A stretch of 20,345 nt of DNA from CBIFWW01 sp966186435. GTDB lineage: Bacteria > Pseudomonadota > Gammaproteobacteria > Enterobacterales > Enterobacteriaceae. Positions 7,553 through 14,551 of the stretch are shown piece after piece. The notes beneath the pieces are model-generated. The model was not told where the DNA came from. It ran no database searches and was given only the letters and a program-made list of their open reading frames with translations. The first letter of the stretch is position 1, and each line of letters opens with the position of its first letter. The stretch lies in NCBI GenBank assembly GCA_966186435.1, contig CBIFWW010000050.1, positions 1 to 20,345 on the forward strand. Reading direction: 5' to 3'. A program made the translations under genes and the position numbers.

Positions 7553-8368
7553 TTAGCTGTGGAAGGGGGCTTGCCGATTGAGCACCCGGTCAATCACTTC
7601 TAGCACCCCTTGCTGATTATTGTGCGGGGCGCGGTAGCGGGCAGCGTTTATGGCTTCCGGGGCGGCGTTCTCCATCGAAAAGCCAAACCCGGCCTGGCGT
7701 AGCATCTCCAGGTCATTACCACTGTCGCCAAAGGTGACCACTTCGCTGTCTTCAATCCCCCAACGCTGTTGCAGAATGCGCAGGCCATTGGCTTTGTGCA
7801 CCCCTGGCAGGATCAGATCTATAGAGCCGTGGCCGCTGGAGACGGGTATCAATACCCCGTCAGTGGCGGCTATCAGCCGGGCCAAAATATCCGCCTGGGT
7901 GGCATGGGGGACGTTCAGACCGATCTTAAAGAACACATCTTCGATACCATCAAAATTATCCACTACCGCCAGCCGGTGGTAATAGAGGGCGGCCATTTGT
8001 TTAATGGCCTCATCGTAACGGGCCAGGGTATAAGCCTGGCTTTTACCGCACAGGATAATTTCCAGCTCCGGGAAATCCCGCAGGCAAGCCATCACCTGCG
8101 CCAGCTTATCTGCCGGGATCTCGCCATTCCATACATCCTGATTTTCACACACTACCCAGGCGCCGTTCTCCGCCACAAAGGCGATTTCATCGGCAATCTC
8201 CGGGAAGAAGGATTTCAACTGGTAATACTGGTTGCCGCTGGCGACGGCAAAGCGAATACCCCGTTCTTTTAACTGGCGATACTGGGCCAGAAAACGCGGG
8301 CGGTTATAGCTTTTGTTATCGTCAAGAAAGGTGCCATCCATATCGACAGCAATCAGTTTTACACGCAT
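7553..8368 (-). CDS. ybjI: HAD-family sugar/flavin phosphatase YbjI
   Basis: Cytoplasmic phosphatase of the Cof-type (class IIB) haloacid dehalogenase superfamily; E. coli YbjI dephosphorylates FMN and some sugar phosphates in vitro. The 271-residue product matches E. coli YbjI. All HAD motifs are present: motif I D9-M-D11-G-T with the nucleophile aspartate, motif II S44 in VASGN, motif III K192 in PGVHKANGL and motif IV G214-D215-S-G-N218-D219. A C2-type cap domain lies between motifs II and III (about 85-190). It starts at ATG 8368. The stop of ybjJ-side coding begins 21 bases upstream, so the two genes form a probable ybjJ-ybjI operon as in E. coli. E. coli ybjH, which lies between mdfA and ybjI, is absent here. 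Confidence 0.92.
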   Translation of the reverse strand: MRVKLIAVDMDGTFLDDNKSYNRPRFLAQYRQLKERGIRFAVASGNQYYQLKSFFPEIADEIAFVAENGAWVVCENQDVWNGEIPADKLAQVMACLRDFPELEIILCGKSQAYTLARYDEAIKQMAALYYHRLAVVDNFDGIEDVFFKIGLNVPHATQADILARLIAATDGVLIPVSSGHGSIDLILPGVHKANGLRILQQRWGIEDSEVVTFGDSGNDLEMLRQAGFGFSMENAAPEAINAARYRAPHNNQQGVLEVIDRVLNRQAPFHS

Positions 8369-8389
8369 TAGTCGTTCCCTGTATGATTG

Positions 8390-9628
8390 TTAAGGATTAT
8401 CCGGGGCGGCACCGCTGGCCGCACCTTGGTTAAATGGAACTGCTGGCCTGGCCACCGCATGGGCTACCATGGCCGCGATGATCATCAGGCTCATCACCAC
8501 CAACATGGCGTGGCGTAAACCAAAATGCTCACCCAGGAAGCCTAACAACGGCGGGCCGACCAGAAAAGCAATATAGCCGGTTATCGCTACAATGCTTACT
8601 CGGGTCGCCGCATCCGGCCCGGTATCGCTGGCGGCGGAAATCGTCAGCGGGAAGCCCAGAGAGGCACCTAGCCCCCAGAAAATCACCGCCGCACCGGCAA
8701 TAAAGGCATTATCAATAAAGATCACCATGCCGATGCCAATCGCCCCCATTAGGGCGCAGGCCCGTACTACGCTCTGGCGGCTGTAACGGTCAATAAACCA
8801 ACCGCCGCAGAACCGGCCGGTGGTCATCCCCAGAGTGAACCCGGCATAAATCAACGAGCCGGAAGTAGGGCTGAAGCCATGACCATCGACCATTAACAGC
8901 GGTAGCCAGTCATTGGCGGAACCTTCAGCAAAGGCCATCCCCAGCACAATCAGGCCGATTAATAGCAGCTGAGAATCCCGCCAGAATGGGCGATGATTGC
9001 TAGCTGCCCGGGCCTGTTTCTCTTCCTGGCTATCCCGCCCGGTGCCTTCCGGAATGGCTTGCAATGACAACCACAGCGGCACAATCGCCACCAGCCCTGC
9101 CAGTAAAATATGGATATCCGCCTGCAAGCCCAGAGCGGTCAGCGTCATACCTACCCCGGCACCCACCAGCGTGCCGAAGCTGTAAAAGCCGTGCATCATC
9201 GGCAATACGGTCTTCTTCAGCAGCTGCTCGACAATGGCCCCTTCCACGTTCATCGCTACTTCCGAAGACCCTAGCCCGGCCCCAAACACCAGTAACGCCA
9301 GGGCAAATAGCAGCGGGATTGCCACATACAGCGCGGCGCTCATGGCTGCCACGCCGATAATCACCAGTATCATCGCTGCACGGATGACTTTGCGGGTGCC
9401 GAAGCGTTTAACCAGCCAGCCGGAGCTTAAAATACCGCTCATCGAGCCAACGGACAGCCCAATAAGCACTACCCCCATCTCGGCGGTGGAGACATGCAGC
9501 ACATCACGAATAGCAGGGGTACGGGTGGCCCAGGATGCCATCAGCAGCCCAGGAAGGAAGAAGAACATAAACAGCGCCCAGGTACGATGGCGCAGGGCTT
9601 TACGGGAAGAATTAGAAGGAGAAACCAT
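8390..9628 (-). CDS. ybjJ: MFS inner-membrane transporter YbjJ
   Basis: Twelve-helix major facilitator transporter of unknown substrate; the product (412 residues) matches E. coli YbjJ (402) strongly, including RTWALFMFFFLPGLLMASW near the N-terminus and the long identical stretch around LMVDGHGFSPTSGSLIYAG. An MFS motif A-like loop is WLVKRFGTRK between helices 2 and 3, repeated as FIDRYSRQS after helix 8. I choose ATG 9628 because MVSPSNSSRKALRHRTW aligns with E. coli MTVNSSRNALKRRTW; a start at 9652 adds 8 residues with no support. Neither start has a convincing ribosome site. The C-terminal tail (GAASGAAPDNP) is slightly longer than in E. coli. It is first gene of a unit with ybjI. Confidence 0.93.
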   Translation of the reverse strand: MVSPSNSSRKALRHRTWALFMFFFLPGLLMASWATRTPAIRDVLHVSTAEMGVVLIGLSVGSMSGILSSGWLVKRFGTRKVIRAAMILVIIGVAAMSAALYVAIPLLFALALLVFGAGLGSSEVAMNVEGAIVEQLLKKTVLPMMHGFYSFGTLVGAGVGMTLTALGLQADIHILLAGLVAIVPLWLSLQAIPEGTGRDSQEEKQARAASNHRPFWRDSQLLLIGLIVLGMAFAEGSANDWLPLLMVDGHGFSPTSGSLIYAGFTLGMTTGRFCGGWFIDRYSRQSVVRACALMGAIGIGMVIFIDNAFIAGAAVIFWGLGASLGFPLTISAASDTGPDAATRVSIVAITGYIAFLVGPPLLGFLGEHFGLRHAMLVVMSLMIIAAMVAHAVARPAVPFNQGAASGAAPDNP

Positions 9629-9837
9629 GAGAAAACTGCAGTTGTTAAACATTGACTCAACACTAGCAGTGATGGGTACGGGTGTACATATATATTGGGG
9701 TTGGGGGGATCAGTATTCGTCTTAATAGATGAAAAGTCAGACTTTGATCCACTAGGGTGATTGGTGTGCGGATTTACCCGGTATCGGATGGGGTTTAGGA
9801 TTAGTCGTAAGAAAAAATTGAATTCGAGGGATTGCAG

Positions 9838-10167
9838 GTGACTGAAGATGATGTGCTTACTTGGTACAACAAACGTTTCAATAAGCCTGGATTGTTTATT
9901 AATAAACGCTGGCTAACCAACCTGGATATCAGCCTAAGTACCGGAGACTATGTATGGGCCAGTGAGACCGGTGCTCAGATAATGAGTGAATATTTCGAAC
10001 GCTTCAACGTTGATCCCGCGGATTTCGATTTTGAAAAATACTGGCCTGTTGAAACCTTCTTCCTTTATGCACTGTTCACCGGTGGAGGTGATGACGATGA
10101 CCCTGAGCCATTAACTTTGCGTATGCTGGCTGAGTCTGCGAGGGTGGGGGTATGGTTGTATGGGTGA
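9838..10167 (+). CDS. DUF1493-family small acidic protein
   Basis: A 109-residue acidic cytoplasmic protein from GTG 9838; GAGGG at 9826-9830 lies 7 bases upstream, whereas the alternative TTG at 9832 is only one base from it. The N-terminus TEDDVLTWYNKRFNKPGLF, the central VDPADFDFEKYWP and the C-terminal LTLRMLAESARVGVWLYG resemble, from memory, the DUF1493 family found in Salmonella, Yersinia and Serratia, sometimes annotated as acyl-carrier-protein-like. The C-terminal half is very acidic (GGGDDDDPEP, near residues 81-90). I see no DSL serine motif needed for phosphopantetheine attachment, so a true carrier role is unlikely. Function is unknown. No partner gene overlaps it; the next gene is on the opposite strand 458 bases away. 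Confidence 0.6.
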   Translation: MTEDDVLTWYNKRFNKPGLFINKRWLTNLDISLSTGDYVWASETGAQIMSEYFERFNVDPADFDFEKYWPVETFFLYALFTGGGDDDDPEPLTLRMLAESARVGVWLYG

Positions 10168-10625
10168 TGTTCAGTCAAAACAAATCACGGTAAGGCTAAT
10201 TTCCCATTTAATAGGGGTTTTAAACTCTGAAGTTTGTCCATTATTTTTTGCGAGTTAAACTCATTTACAAGTGCGATAATTTCTTCATTTAGTGACTCTG
10301 ATGTAGTTTGTGATATGGTGCAAACTCTTCATCATCATTTAATAAATAAATGGTTAAATTCAAACTGCTCAATTTAAAAAATATTGAATGACTGATTTTT
10401 ATTTTTGAGAAAATACATTTAGAATACATAAGTTATCCTTAAAAGATTTAAGTATGCATAACTTTGGGCTTATAACGTTGAGGATGTATAGCATCGAGAA
10501 CAGGTACACATTACCATTGATGCTGTTTTTATTTTGATAAATTAATTAAGAGAATCACTGCGATGAAAATTACGGCCTACAAACATGTATTAGCCGTAAA
10601 GGGAGCAGTAATGCCGAATTCTAAC
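10168..10625. other. Gene-poor AT-rich spacer
   Basis: No gene is supportable in these 458 bases. A 28-codon frame at 10563-10649 has no strong ribosome site and overlaps the next gene antisense. The only structure is a hairpin near the right end, listed separately. The sequence reads like degraded DNA or regulatory spacer; I see no recognisable fragment of rcdA. Confidence 0.4.
10570..10599 (-). terminator. Terminator-like hairpin after the membrane protein gene
   Basis: Arms TTACGGC (10570-10576) and GCCGTAA (10593-10599) are perfect, with a 16-base loop; on the minus strand the stem is followed by TTTTC. It lies 27 bases beyond the stop of the minus-strand membrane protein gene. The T-run is short, so activity is uncertain. 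Confidence 0.4.
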
Positions 10626-11432
10626 TTAACGACGAGGCGTGGGTTCTAGCTCCTGATATATTAAATAGACGCCTTCTACTTTGAATTCACCTTTAACCCA
10701 CTGGATTGCATTCTTTTGTTCAGTAAGAATATATTTCCTGACTCTCTTAGAGTAATAATTAGTTAACACTAAACTAGATGAGATCCATAACAGAAATAAA
10801 ATGATTGTTGGAATTATAGAATAGATGAATAATTTGTCTTTGACGAAGCGTTTAACCGAATTTTTAACATAAGCCTTACCTTCATCAGTGGTGAGTAATC
10901 TACAGATAACCTCTTTATGATCAATTGTTAAGGCATTATATTTTTCAATATTTGTAGGCAAGGTTTGCATACAGTCGTCTTTTGATATCTCCCAAGCAGG
11001 AACCGAAAATACTGTCGCCTCAGTGGCCACTTTATTTGACATGAAAAATGATTCACCTGAATTTTTCCAATAAAGCAGCGTATATTCTGGTGGTGTTTTG
11101 GTAGTTTGGATAAGTGCTGATCCAAAAAAATAAGCTGACATTAGAAAAATAAGCCAAAATACTACAGTAGTAAATTTTTCTATCCATGAGACAGCAGGAA
11201 GTTTTTTTAAAGAAATTTGTATAAGAAAGAAATTTAATACAAAAGGGGGAATGCCAGATTTTTTCAATACCTCGTCGTGAGACTTTCTATATTTAAACAA
11301 TGCTCTAAGAATCATTGTAACCAAAGTTATAACAACTCCAGCGATAGAAAGCCATGCTGCAACTGCGGCGGCCGGGGAATTCAAAAATTCAGCATTAAAT
11401 ATATTAGGGCTTATGGGGTTTATAACACTCAT
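10626..11432 (-). CDS. Unrecognised three-helix membrane protein (possibly DUF6216)
   Basis: A 268-residue protein I do not firmly recognise; the layout recalls DUF6216, but I cannot check this. ATG 11432 is preceded on the minus strand by GGAGG (11437-11441). Predicted membrane helices are at about 21-43, 86-108 and 202-224. The loop 109-200 contains the only two cysteines outside helices, C154 and C177, which could form a disulphide if the loop is periplasmic. A basic segment follows helix 1 (ALFKYRKSHDEVLKK) and another follows helix 3 (YYSKRVRKYIL), so by the positive-inside rule those ends face the cytoplasm. The C-terminus is soluble. Codon use is markedly AT-rich relative to the backbone genes, pointing to transfer. 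It stands alone on its strand. Phage cargo, an immunity protein or a stress-response membrane protein are all possible. Confidence 0.55.
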   Translation of the reverse strand: MSVINPISPNIFNAEFLNSPAAAVAAWLSIAGVVITLVTMILRALFKYRKSHDEVLKKSGIPPFVLNFFLIQISLKKLPAVSWIEKFTTVVFWLIFLMSAYFFGSALIQTTKTPPEYTLLYWKNSGESFFMSNKVATEATVFSVPAWEISKDDCMQTLPTNIEKYNALTIDHKEVICRLLTTDEGKAYVKNSVKRFVKDKLFIYSIIPTIILFLLWISSSLVLTNYYSKRVRKYILTEQKNAIQWVKGEFKVEGVYLIYQELEPTPRR

Positions 11433-11696
11433 CCATCCTCCGATTAGTTCTTTAAATCCTTTAAATAAGTTGTACCATCCATGTGATAATTTGCAAGAAA
11501 TTATTACGATTTTGCGGCTGATATCGCTATTTAATAACTAACAAGGCATAGTAATTATTGGCCCTTTCACCAAAATTATTCACCTAAGCGTTGCGATGTA
11601 AGTAAAATGAGATAATACGCTGATATGTAAAGGGCCGAATTCATTAATTATTGGAAATCATCGGAGGGAAAATTGGATTAAAATAAGGTTAATATT
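11433..11696. repeat. Spacer with paired inverted and direct repeats
   Basis: No gene seen. GGCCCTTT (11560-11567) and AAAGGGCC (11629-11636) form an 8-bp inverted pair 61 bases apart, and TAATTATTGG occurs at 11552-11561 and again at 11645-11654 just outside the pair. The promoter of the membrane protein gene must lie in the left half. Confidence 0.35.
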
Positions 11697-11910
11697 ATGG
11701 TCAAATTTATGAATCGCCGCAGTGATGTACACGCGAAGCAGCTTCCAAATTTCCAGTGAAACTAAGGAGCGTTATGACAGGTGCACCAATATTGAATGTG
11801 GGCATACCTTCGTGACGTATGGAACCTTTGTTAGGCTCGTTAGCCGTCCCATGAAGATAAGTTCTGCGCCACCTCACCCAAAAGCCGGGCAAGCATTACT
11901 TTCTTTCTGA
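11697..11910 (+). pseudogene. ogr: Broken ogr/delta-type zinc-finger activator of a P2-like phage
   Basis: Ogr proteins are about 72-residue C4 zinc-finger activators of P2-like late genes. The frame ending at 11910 reads AAVMYTRSSFQISSETKERY, then DRCTNIECGHTFVTY and PHPKAGQ, closely following P2 Ogr (AAHARTSRYITDTTKERY, HQCQNVNCSATFITY, PHPLPSGQ). The second zinc pair C-x4-C is kept. The N-terminal C-P-x-C pair is missing: ATG 11697, behind AAGG at 11685-11688, starts in a different frame, and only 19 bases separate it from the Ala-Ala codons where 27 are expected. A deletion of about 8 bases would explain both the shift and the lost cysteines. The frame in register with the body opens only at GTG 11722. 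I take this as a pseudogene and a prophage fossil. Confidence 0.7.
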
Positions 11911-11942
11911 TCTGCCTTAGCTGTTTTCTTTTTGCCACCACG

Positions 11943-12020
11943 CTAAGACTCTGCCGCCACTTTGTCGCCACAAACATCCAATTTACGCGCTAACCTACTG
12001 ATACTAAACCCCCTGAAATT
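11943..12020 (-). pseudogene. Possible C-terminal fragment of a phage integrase
   Basis: A short minus-strand frame ends SRLARKLDVCGDKVAAES before TAG at 11943-11945. The GDKVA ending is reminiscent of the C-termini of some P2-like tyrosine integrases, and its position, tail-to-tail with the ogr remnant, matches the ogr-attP-int order of P2-like genomes. Only about 20 residues remain and no catalytic residue is included, so this is suggestive only. Confidence 0.28.
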
Positions 12021-12028
12021 CAGGCAAT

Positions 12029-12071
12029 AAAAAACCCATCAACCTTGAACCAAAGAGGCGGGGTTGACGGG
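12029..12071 (-). terminator. Rho-independent terminator of RybB
   Basis: Arms CCCATCAACC (12035-12044) and GGTTGACGGG (12062-12071) pair over 10 positions including one G-T, followed on the minus strand by six T (12034-12029). It is the 3' end of the sRNA and would also stop read-through from ybjL. Confidence 0.92.
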
Positions 12072-12107
12072 CTCCACAAATTGGGGACATCAAAGAAAAG
12101 CAGTGGC
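12029..12107 (-). ncRNA. rybB: RybB small RNA
   Basis: Sigma-E-dependent, Hfq-binding sRNA that down-regulates outer-membrane porin mRNAs with its 5' seed. The minus strand starts GCCACTGCTTTTCTTTGATG, identical to the remembered 5' end of E. coli RybB. It continues with TCCCCAATTTGTGGAGCCC and ends with the terminator stem CCCGTCAACC / GGTTGATGGG and six T. Length from 12107 to the last T at 12029 is 79 nt, as in E. coli. Differences from E. coli fall in the linker and the terminator loop; the seed is untouched, as expected if the targets are shared. It sits downstream of ybjL on the same strand, its E. coli position. Its promoter is annotated separately. Confidence 0.97.
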
Positions 12108-12113
12108 ACTAAC

Positions 12114-12140
12114 TCAGACTGGCGCTTCCCCAAAAAGTTC
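12114..12140 (-). promoter_or_regulatory. Sigma-E promoter of rybB
   Basis: On the minus strand GAACTT (12140-12135) and TCTGA (12118-12114) are separated by 16 bases, the sigma-E consensus arrangement, and the -10 lies 6 bases before the RybB 5' end at 12107. This supports envelope-stress control of the sRNA. Confidence 0.9.
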
Positions 12141-12174
12141 GCTGCAATGCAAAAAATATTTTTTTATTTTTGTT

Positions 12175-12201
12175 GGCCCGGTCACGAGATTAGCCCGGGC
12201 C
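12175..12201 (-). other. GC-rich hairpin over the ybjL stop codon
   Basis: GGCCCGG (12175-12181) and CCGGGCC (12195-12201) form a 7-bp perfect stem with a 13-base loop that includes the ybjL stop codon. It is followed on the minus strand by an A-rich run rather than T, so it is not a classic intrinsic terminator; it may protect the mRNA 3' end. Confidence 0.5.
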
Positions 12202-13870
12202 AGATAACCACGATTAACGTACCTGCCAGGGTGAGCAACACGTTGGCGATGGCATAGGTACCCGCGTAGCCCAGGGCAGGAATGTTACTGCGGGCAGTGT
12301 CGCTGATGATCTCCATGGCTGGCGCACAGGTGCGGGCGCCCATCAGGGCACCAAACAGCATGGCGCGGTTCATGCGCAGCACGTAGGCACCAAACAGGAA
12401 ACAAATCACCACTGGGATCAGGCTGACCACCAGGCCTGCTGCCAGCATCTGGCCACCCACGGCACCCAGGCCGTGGTTGATGCCACTACCAGCGCTCAGG
12501 CCGACACCTGCCATAAACACCATCAGGCCAAATTCCTTCACCATATTCAGCGCCCCTTGCGGGATATAGCCAAAGGTGGGGTGGTTGGCCCGCAGAAAGC
12601 CGAGCATGATACCGGCGAACAGCAAGCCAGCGGCATTACCGATGCCGAAACTAAAGGAACTGAACTCAAAGGTAATCATCCCAATCATCAGGCCAATGAT
12701 AAAGAAGGCGCAGAAGGCCAGCAGATCCGTCACCTGGCTGTGGATTGAGATAAAGCCAATGCGGTCAGCGATAGTTTTAACCCGGCGGGCATCGCCGCTT
12801 ACCTGGAGCACGTCGCCTTTATTAAGCACCACGTTATCGTCGATTGGCATTTCAATCTGACTACGAATAACCCGGTTGAGGAAACAGCCGTGATCAGTCA
12901 ATTTTAGCTGGGCCAGGCGGCGGCCAACGGCATTGTGGTTTTTCACCACGATCTCTTCAGTAACGATTCGCATATCCAGCAGATCGCGGTCGAAGACTTC
13001 TTTACCGTTACGGAAGCTTGGGTCCAAACGGGCATGGGCATCGGGGTAGCCCACCAGAGCGATCTCATCGCCTTTTTGCAGCACTGCGTCGCCATCCGGG
13101 TTCGCCAGAATGCCGTTACGGCGGATGCGTTCGATATAACAACCGGTTTGGCGATAAATGCCGAGTTCACGCAGGTTTTTACCGTCGATCCATTCCACCA
13201 GTTCGGAACCAACACGATAGGCGCGGATCACCGGCAGATAAACCTTACGGGTAGCGTCGGTATCCAGGCCCCGTTCACGGGCGATTTGCTGGGCGCTGGT
13301 CTGTAAGTCCTGGTGCTGGAGCTTCGGCATGTAACGTGCGCCGACGATCAGGCTGACCAGCCCCACCAGGTAAGTTAACGCATAGCCGAGACTGAGGTGA
13401 TCAAGTGCTATAGCCAGCTGTGGTTCAGGCATACCGGCGTTACGCAATGTATCCCCTGCACCTACTAGCACTGGGGTGGAGGTCATGGCGCCGGCCAGCA
13501 TCCCGGCGGTCAAGCCAATATCCCATTTAAAGACCTTGCCGAGCACCAGAGCAATGATCATGGCGCTGCCCACCATCACCAGCGCCAGGGCCAGGTAGTT
13601 TTTCCCGTCGCGGAAGAAAATAGAGAAAAAGTTTGGCCCAGCTTCCACACCGACACAAAAGATAAACAACATGAAGCCAAGGTTCAGGGCTTCGGTATTC
13701 ATGGCGAAGTGCTGCTGCCCAAGTATTAGTGAAACCACTAAAACGCCAATGGAATTACCGAGTTGAACGGGGCCAAGCCGAATTTTACCCAGACATAAAC
13801 CCAGGGCTAATACGACAAATAATAACAGGATGTAATTCCCGTTTAACAATTCTGCGACGTTTATATTCAC
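12182..13870 (-). CDS. ybjL: YbjL, AspT/YidE-type membrane transporter with TrkA-C domains
   Basis: Inner-membrane protein of the aspartate:alanine exchanger (AAEx) family; the substrate is not established with certainty, though E. coli YbjL has been linked to glutamate export. The 562 residues match E. coli YbjL (561). The architecture is an N-terminal membrane half (about 1-190, AspT/YidE duplication domain, helices such as ILLLFVVLALGLCLG), two RCK/TrkA-C-like cytoplasmic domains (about 205-290 and 295-375), and a C-terminal membrane half (about 380-562) with the repeated pattern GLMVFMAGVGLSAGSG and GARTCAPAMEIISD. The start is GTG 13870. It probably has its own promoter in the region shared with ybjM. 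A GC hairpin covers the stop and rybB follows on the same strand. Confidence 0.95.
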   Translation of the reverse strand: MNINVAELLNGNYILLLFVVLALGLCLGKIRLGPVQLGNSIGVLVVSLILGQQHFAMNTEALNLGFMLFIFCVGVEAGPNFFSIFFRDGKNYLALALVMVGSAMIIALVLGKVFKWDIGLTAGMLAGAMTSTPVLVGAGDTLRNAGMPEPQLAIALDHLSLGYALTYLVGLVSLIVGARYMPKLQHQDLQTSAQQIARERGLDTDATRKVYLPVIRAYRVGSELVEWIDGKNLRELGIYRQTGCYIERIRRNGILANPDGDAVLQKGDEIALVGYPDAHARLDPSFRNGKEVFDRDLLDMRIVTEEIVVKNHNAVGRRLAQLKLTDHGCFLNRVIRSQIEMPIDDNVVLNKGDVLQVSGDARRVKTIADRIGFISIHSQVTDLLAFCAFFIIGLMIGMITFEFSSFSFGIGNAAGLLFAGIMLGFLRANHPTFGYIPQGALNMVKEFGLMVFMAGVGLSAGSGINHGLGAVGGQMLAAGLVVSLIPVVICFLFGAYVLRMNRAMLFGALMGARTCAPAMEIISDTARSNIPALGYAGTYAIANVLLTLAGTLIVVIWPGLIS

Positions 13871-14151
13871 AAGGTCTAACTTCTTGGTTACTAGTAAGCT
13901 ATTGAATTAGGTGATTTTTTGCGCTAATGTCAGAGTGCTTTAAGGACCTCGGAACCGGCCTTAACATAATAATAAAATAGCCCATTGACTGCGCAAAACT
14001 GCCGTTAGTTTAATCTTTTCGATGATTTACGGCTAGTCAGAATATGGCGCGAATGTGTTAACGAATTTGGCAAGGAATGCTAAGGAATTTATCTCACTGG
14101 GGGAATTATTACCGGGCAGATATTGGCTGCATCGGATAGCAGGAGGATGAT
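13871..14151. promoter_or_regulatory. Divergent ybjL / ybjM intergenic region
   Basis: These 281 bases separate ybjL (minus) and ybjM (plus) and must contain both promoters. The only firm element is the ybjM ribosome site AGGAGG at 14141-14146. I see AT-rich patches but no promoter pair worth naming and no gene. Confidence 0.4.
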
Positions 14152-14532
14152 GTGATTGGACGAAATCGTGGAGTAGGGGTCATCTGCTGCTGCGTGCTTT
14201 TTTTGGCGGTGTTTGTTGGGCTACGCTGGTACTTACGCAGGACGCTAGATAATACTAGTCACCCGGAAATAGGGATGCTTATCTTTATTGTGCCCGGCGC
14301 TATCGCCAGCTATGTTTCCCGCTGGCAAAGAATATTTGAACCTCTGGTAGGGGCAATTATCGCCATTCCGTTATGCGCTATTGCGCAGCATGTGTGGATA
14401 GAGCCTGAGCGCCCGTTCTTGCAAGAAATGGCATGGTTATTTAGTGCGGTGTTCTGGACGTCGCTGGGATCGCTGGGGTACCTGTTATGGTATTCATTGC
14501 GGCATCATTCAAAGAAAAATAGCCGGGTTTAG
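14152..14532 (+). CDS. ybjM: Inner membrane protein YbjM
   Basis: Small inner-membrane protein of unknown function; 126 residues, resembling E. coli YbjM (125) in the segments SHPEIGMLIFIVPGAIASY and QEMAWLFSAVFWTSLGSL. Four hydrophobic helices lie at about 8-26, 40-57, 62-82 and 93-115. The start is GTG 14152, five bases after AGGAGG (14141-14146); the nearby ATG codons at 14147 and 14150 run straight into a stop. Three adjacent cysteines (C12-C14) occur in helix 1. The gene is convergent with grxA, and its stop lies inside the shared terminator hairpin. Confidence 0.85.
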   Translation: MIGRNRGVGVICCCVLFLAVFVGLRWYLRRTLDNTSHPEIGMLIFIVPGAIASYVSRWQRIFEPLVGAIIAIPLCAIAQHVWIEPERPFLQEMAWLFSAVFWTSLGSLGYLLWYSLRHHSKKNSRV

Positions 14533-14546
14533 CCCGGCAATTTTTT
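14522..14546. terminator. Bidirectional terminator between ybjM and grxA
   Basis: Stem GCCGGG (14522-14527) with CCCGGC (14533-14538), loop TTTAG, then AATTTTTT on the plus strand; on the minus strand the same stem is followed by TATTTTT. The loop contains the ybjM stop codon. Confidence 0.88.
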
Positions 14547-14551
14547 GCCAT

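Larger units (their letters stand above)
9653..12028. other. AT-rich accessory block in place of rcdA (ybjK)
   Basis: Between ybjJ and rybB, where E. coli has the TetR-type gene rcdA, this stretch carries only unrelated content: a DUF1493-like gene, an unrecognised membrane protein gene, a broken ogr-like gene and a possible integrase end. Base composition is visibly richer in A and T than the flanking genes, mostly from about 10190 to 11720. The phage-type remnants at its right end suggest a decayed prophage or phage-borne cargo. I did not find a flanking direct repeat that would define an attachment site. Confidence 0.6.

Noticed and set aside
10563..10649. 28-codon frame MKITAYKHVLAVKG...
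   Set aside because: Weak ribosome site, no family recognised, contains a hairpin and overlaps the 3' end of the opposite-strand gene.
12045..12257. 70-codon plus-strand frame across rybB and the ybjL end
   Set aside because: It is antisense to the RybB RNA and the ybjL C-terminus; no coding evidence.
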